Part shown: piece by piece, positions 62,331 through 64,000 of the stretch
Position numbering within the stretch: the first letter of the stretch is position 1
How the letters are laid out: every line of letters begins with the position of its first letter
Source: Serratia ureilytica
GTDB taxonomy: Bacteria; Pseudomonadota; Gammaproteobacteria; Enterobacterales; Enterobacteriaceae
NCBI RefSeq assembly: GCF_013375155.1
Contig: NZ_JABXOF010000003.1
Location: forward strand, 124,001-188,000
Length of the DNA: 64,000 nt
Direction of reading: 5' to 3'
The notes under the pieces: generated by a model
The model's input: the letters and a program-made list of their open reading frames with translations, nothing else
The model's database searches: none
What the model was told of the DNA's origin: nothing
Translations under genes and position numbers: made by a program

Positions 62331-63877
62331 TCCTCGTTCAGTCGTTCAGGTGACTTGTTCAGCACGGCGTTTCCGGCCTGAGGATGCAGACGGAAACGCG
62401 GATGCAGCATGATCAGCAGCCACACGGTCATCACGATGCTGAGTAATCCGGCACACAGCATGGCGATCCCGAAACCATTGGCGAAGGCGCTGTGCGTCAG
62501 CGCTTGCATGCGGCTCGTGCTCAATGCATCAACGGCCGTTTGCTGTTGTTCGATGACCGCCGTCCGGGCGATTGCGGCGGCCTGTTCCACGCCTTGCGTT
62601 TGCAAAGCCGCAGTCAAGGTGGTCACCGCTTTCATGCTCATCAGCGTGCCCAGCAAGGCGATGCCCAGCGTCATGCCGGTTTGTCGCAGCGCGTTCATCG
62701 TTGCCGACGCCATCCCGGAACGTTGCGGCGCGACGGTGCGCATCACCAAGGCGCTTGTCGCCGGCATGGACAGCCCCATGCCGAAACCGAGCAGGGCCAA
62801 ATAGAGCGCCACCAGAGCGTAAGGCGAATCGGCGTGCAGCTGCGTCAGCAACAGCAGGGCAACGCCCATCAGGCCATAACCGACGATCATCAGCGAGTTC
62901 ACGCTCAGTTTGGCGGACAGGCGGCCAAAACCGGAAGCGGCCAGCGCCATGGCGAGAAATTCCGGCGCCATGCGCCAACCGGTGTCGGCGGGGCTCCAGC
63001 CCTGGGCCTGTTGCAGAAATAGCGAGACGAAGAAGACGCTGCTGTAAGCGGAAAAACCGAGTACAAAAGAGGCGAGGTTATAGCCGCTAAAATCGGCGTT
63101 GCGAAACAGGCTCAGCTGCAGCAAGGGGCGTTTGACCCGCGTTTCCACCCAGAGAAACAGCGCAAACAGCGCCAGGGCGGCGTACAACGGAAAACGCGAT
63201 TGCACACTGTGCCAACCGAATTCTCCGGCGGCAATCAGCCCGTAGGTCAGCGCGCCAAGCCACAAGATGCTCAACCCTTGCCCCAGCGGGTCAAGCGCAG
63301 CGTGCTCAGGATGCGAGCTTTCTCGCAGCCCCCAACCGCCCAATATCAACGCGACGATCCCGACCGGAATGTTGATCCAGAAGATGCCTGGCCAACCGGT
63401 GGTATGCACCAGCAAGCCGCCCAAAACCGGGCCAATCACCAGCGAAAGGGCATTGACCGAAGACCAGATCCCGATCGCGCGGGTGCGCAACTGCTCCTCC
63501 GGAAAAGCATGAGTCAATAACGACAATGCCCCAGGGATAACGGCTGCGCCGGCGATCCCTTGTATCACCCGGCCCGTCAGCAGCATGCCGAGAGAGGAGG
63601 CGAATGCGCAAACGATCGAACCGACGGTAAACAATGCAACGCCGTACAGCCAAATACGCTTGCGGCCAAATCTGTCGCCCAGCGGACCGGAGGAAAGGAT
63701 TAACGCGGAAAGGCAAAGGGCATAGGCGTCAACGACCCACTGCAGGCCCGACATGTCGGTTTGCAGCGATTCCAGCATCGTGGGCAGCGCCACATTGACA
63801 ATGCTGATATCAAGCGACGCCATAAATGTACCCAGACAGATGGCGGCAACGAGCGAAATCCTGCGCATACCGGACAT
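62327..63877 (-). CDS. DHA2 family (EmrB/QacA type) multidrug MFS transporter
   Basis: Proton-driven exporter of 516 residues with about fourteen helices. FMASLDISIVNVALPTM (motif D1, helix 1), LGDRFGRKRIWLYGV (motif A, loop 2-3), and RVIQGIAGAAVIPGALSL and SVNALSLVIGPVLGGLL (motif C, helix 5) are intact, which indicates drug/H+ antiport. ATG 63877 follows AAGGAG by eight bases. A TetR-type palindrome lies 62 bases upstream, so a repressor, perhaps encoded beyond the window, is expected. Coupled to an MmgE/PrpD gene, an unusual partner for a drug pump. Confidence 0.9.
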   Translation of the reverse strand: MSGMRRISLVAAICLGTFMASLDISIVNVALPTMLESLQTDMSGLQWVVDAYALCLSALILSSGPLGDRFGRKRIWLYGVALFTVGSIVCAFASSLGMLLTGRVIQGIAGAAVIPGALSLLTHAFPEEQLRTRAIGIWSSVNALSLVIGPVLGGLLVHTTGWPGIFWINIPVGIVALILGGWGLRESSHPEHAALDPLGQGLSILWLGALTYGLIAAGEFGWHSVQSRFPLYAALALFALFLWVETRVKRPLLQLSLFRNADFSGYNLASFVLGFSAYSSVFFVSLFLQQAQGWSPADTGWRMAPEFLAMALAASGFGRLSAKLSVNSLMIVGYGLMGVALLLLTQLHADSPYALVALYLALLGFGMGLSMPATSALVMRTVAPQRSGMASATMNALRQTGMTLGIALLGTLMSMKAVTTLTAALQTQGVEQAAAIARTAVIEQQQTAVDALSTSRMQALTHSAFANGFGIAMLCAGLLSIVMTVWLLIMLHPRFRLHPQAGNAVLNKSPERLNEE

Positions 63878-63938
63878 AGTGGGGCTCCTTATTGAGATGG
63901 GGGTGATAGTGAAAACTATTCTCATCCTATATTATGAC

Positions 63939-63951
63939 TGACCGTCGGTCA
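63939..63951. promoter_or_regulatory. TetR-type operator upstream of the DHA2 transporter gene
   Basis: TGACCG-T-CGGTCA, a perfect 6-1-6 palindrome, common among operators of TetR-family drug repressors. It lies beside TATTAT-like sequence (63929-63935), about 60 bases before the transporter start. Confidence 0.6.
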
Positions 63952-64000
63952 ATGGAGCGTAAATATTGATTTCACTGAGATAGGCCGGCTGGTCAATGGC

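Noticed and set aside
1-64000. CRISPR arrays, rRNA and tRNA genes
   Set aside because: No regularly spaced repeats and no tRNA or rRNA signatures were seen on reading either strand.

Overview
The window reads as chromosome of an enterobacterium of the genus Serratia, close to the S. marcescens group. The strongest evidence is the 1045-residue subtilisin-type autotransporter at 20245-23382, which matches, as far as I can recall the published sequence, the S. marcescens extracellular serine protease Ssp in length, signal region and beta-domain. High GC content, a complete pqqABCDEF operon with gcd, and adhP/aldB-type genes fit the same assignment. No rRNA, tRNA, insertion sequence or CRISPR array was seen. 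The AT-rich stretch around 33.1-35.1 kb stands out from the GC-rich backbone.

Layout. 1-2.9 kb: sulfide/persulfide detoxification (type II SQR, cut by the window edge; TauE/SafE permease; DUF442-ETHE1 fusion) around a 10-5-10 palindrome. 3-7.7 kb: alcohol to acid oxidation (adhP, aldB-like) with a divergent sigma-54 activator and a good -24/-12 promoter. 7.7-10 kb: orphan amino-acid-type binding protein and an MFS permease. 10-17 kb: an uncharacterised six-gene minus-strand operon (two glycosyltransferases, HemN-like radical SAM enzyme, two paralogous internally duplicated alpha/beta-barrel proteins, MFS transporter) with a perfect CRP-type site upstream. 17.3-19.4 kb: GGDEF-EAL protein. 20-23.4 kb: Ssp protease. 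23.8-33.1 kb: gcd, pqqFEDCBA and an M19 dipeptidase, giving periplasmic glucose oxidation to gluconate.

33.3-35 kb: an AT-rich two-gene cassette, SLATT two-TM protein plus DUF4917/SIR2-like protein, with the look of an antiviral effector pair, closed by a 34-bp near-perfect palindrome. 35-39.8 kb: O-methyltransferase/TetR pair, LysR, and an AraC/cyclase/carboxymuconolactone-decarboxylase-like module. 39.9-42.7 kb: ddc and dat for 1,3-diaminopropane. 43.2-44.9 kb: old-yellow-enzyme-type reductase under a textbook 19-bp-spacer MerR promoter. 44.9-47.6 kb: an unusual operon of family II pyrophosphatase, universal stress protein and a second enolase. 47.9-64 kb: diguanylate cyclase, several regulator/enzyme pairs, a heme-oxygenase-fold candidate, an MFS gene followed by a rare oxidoreductase-kinase fusion, a phospholipase D family protein, an ArsR/BigR-like regulator facing a MAPEG-thioredoxin operon, and an MmgE/PrpD protein coupled to a DHA2 drug transporter.

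The two best candidates for an undescribed system are the SLATT/DUF4917 cassette and the glycosyltransferase/radical SAM/double-barrel operon. Functions given for both are inference from sequence families recognised by eye.
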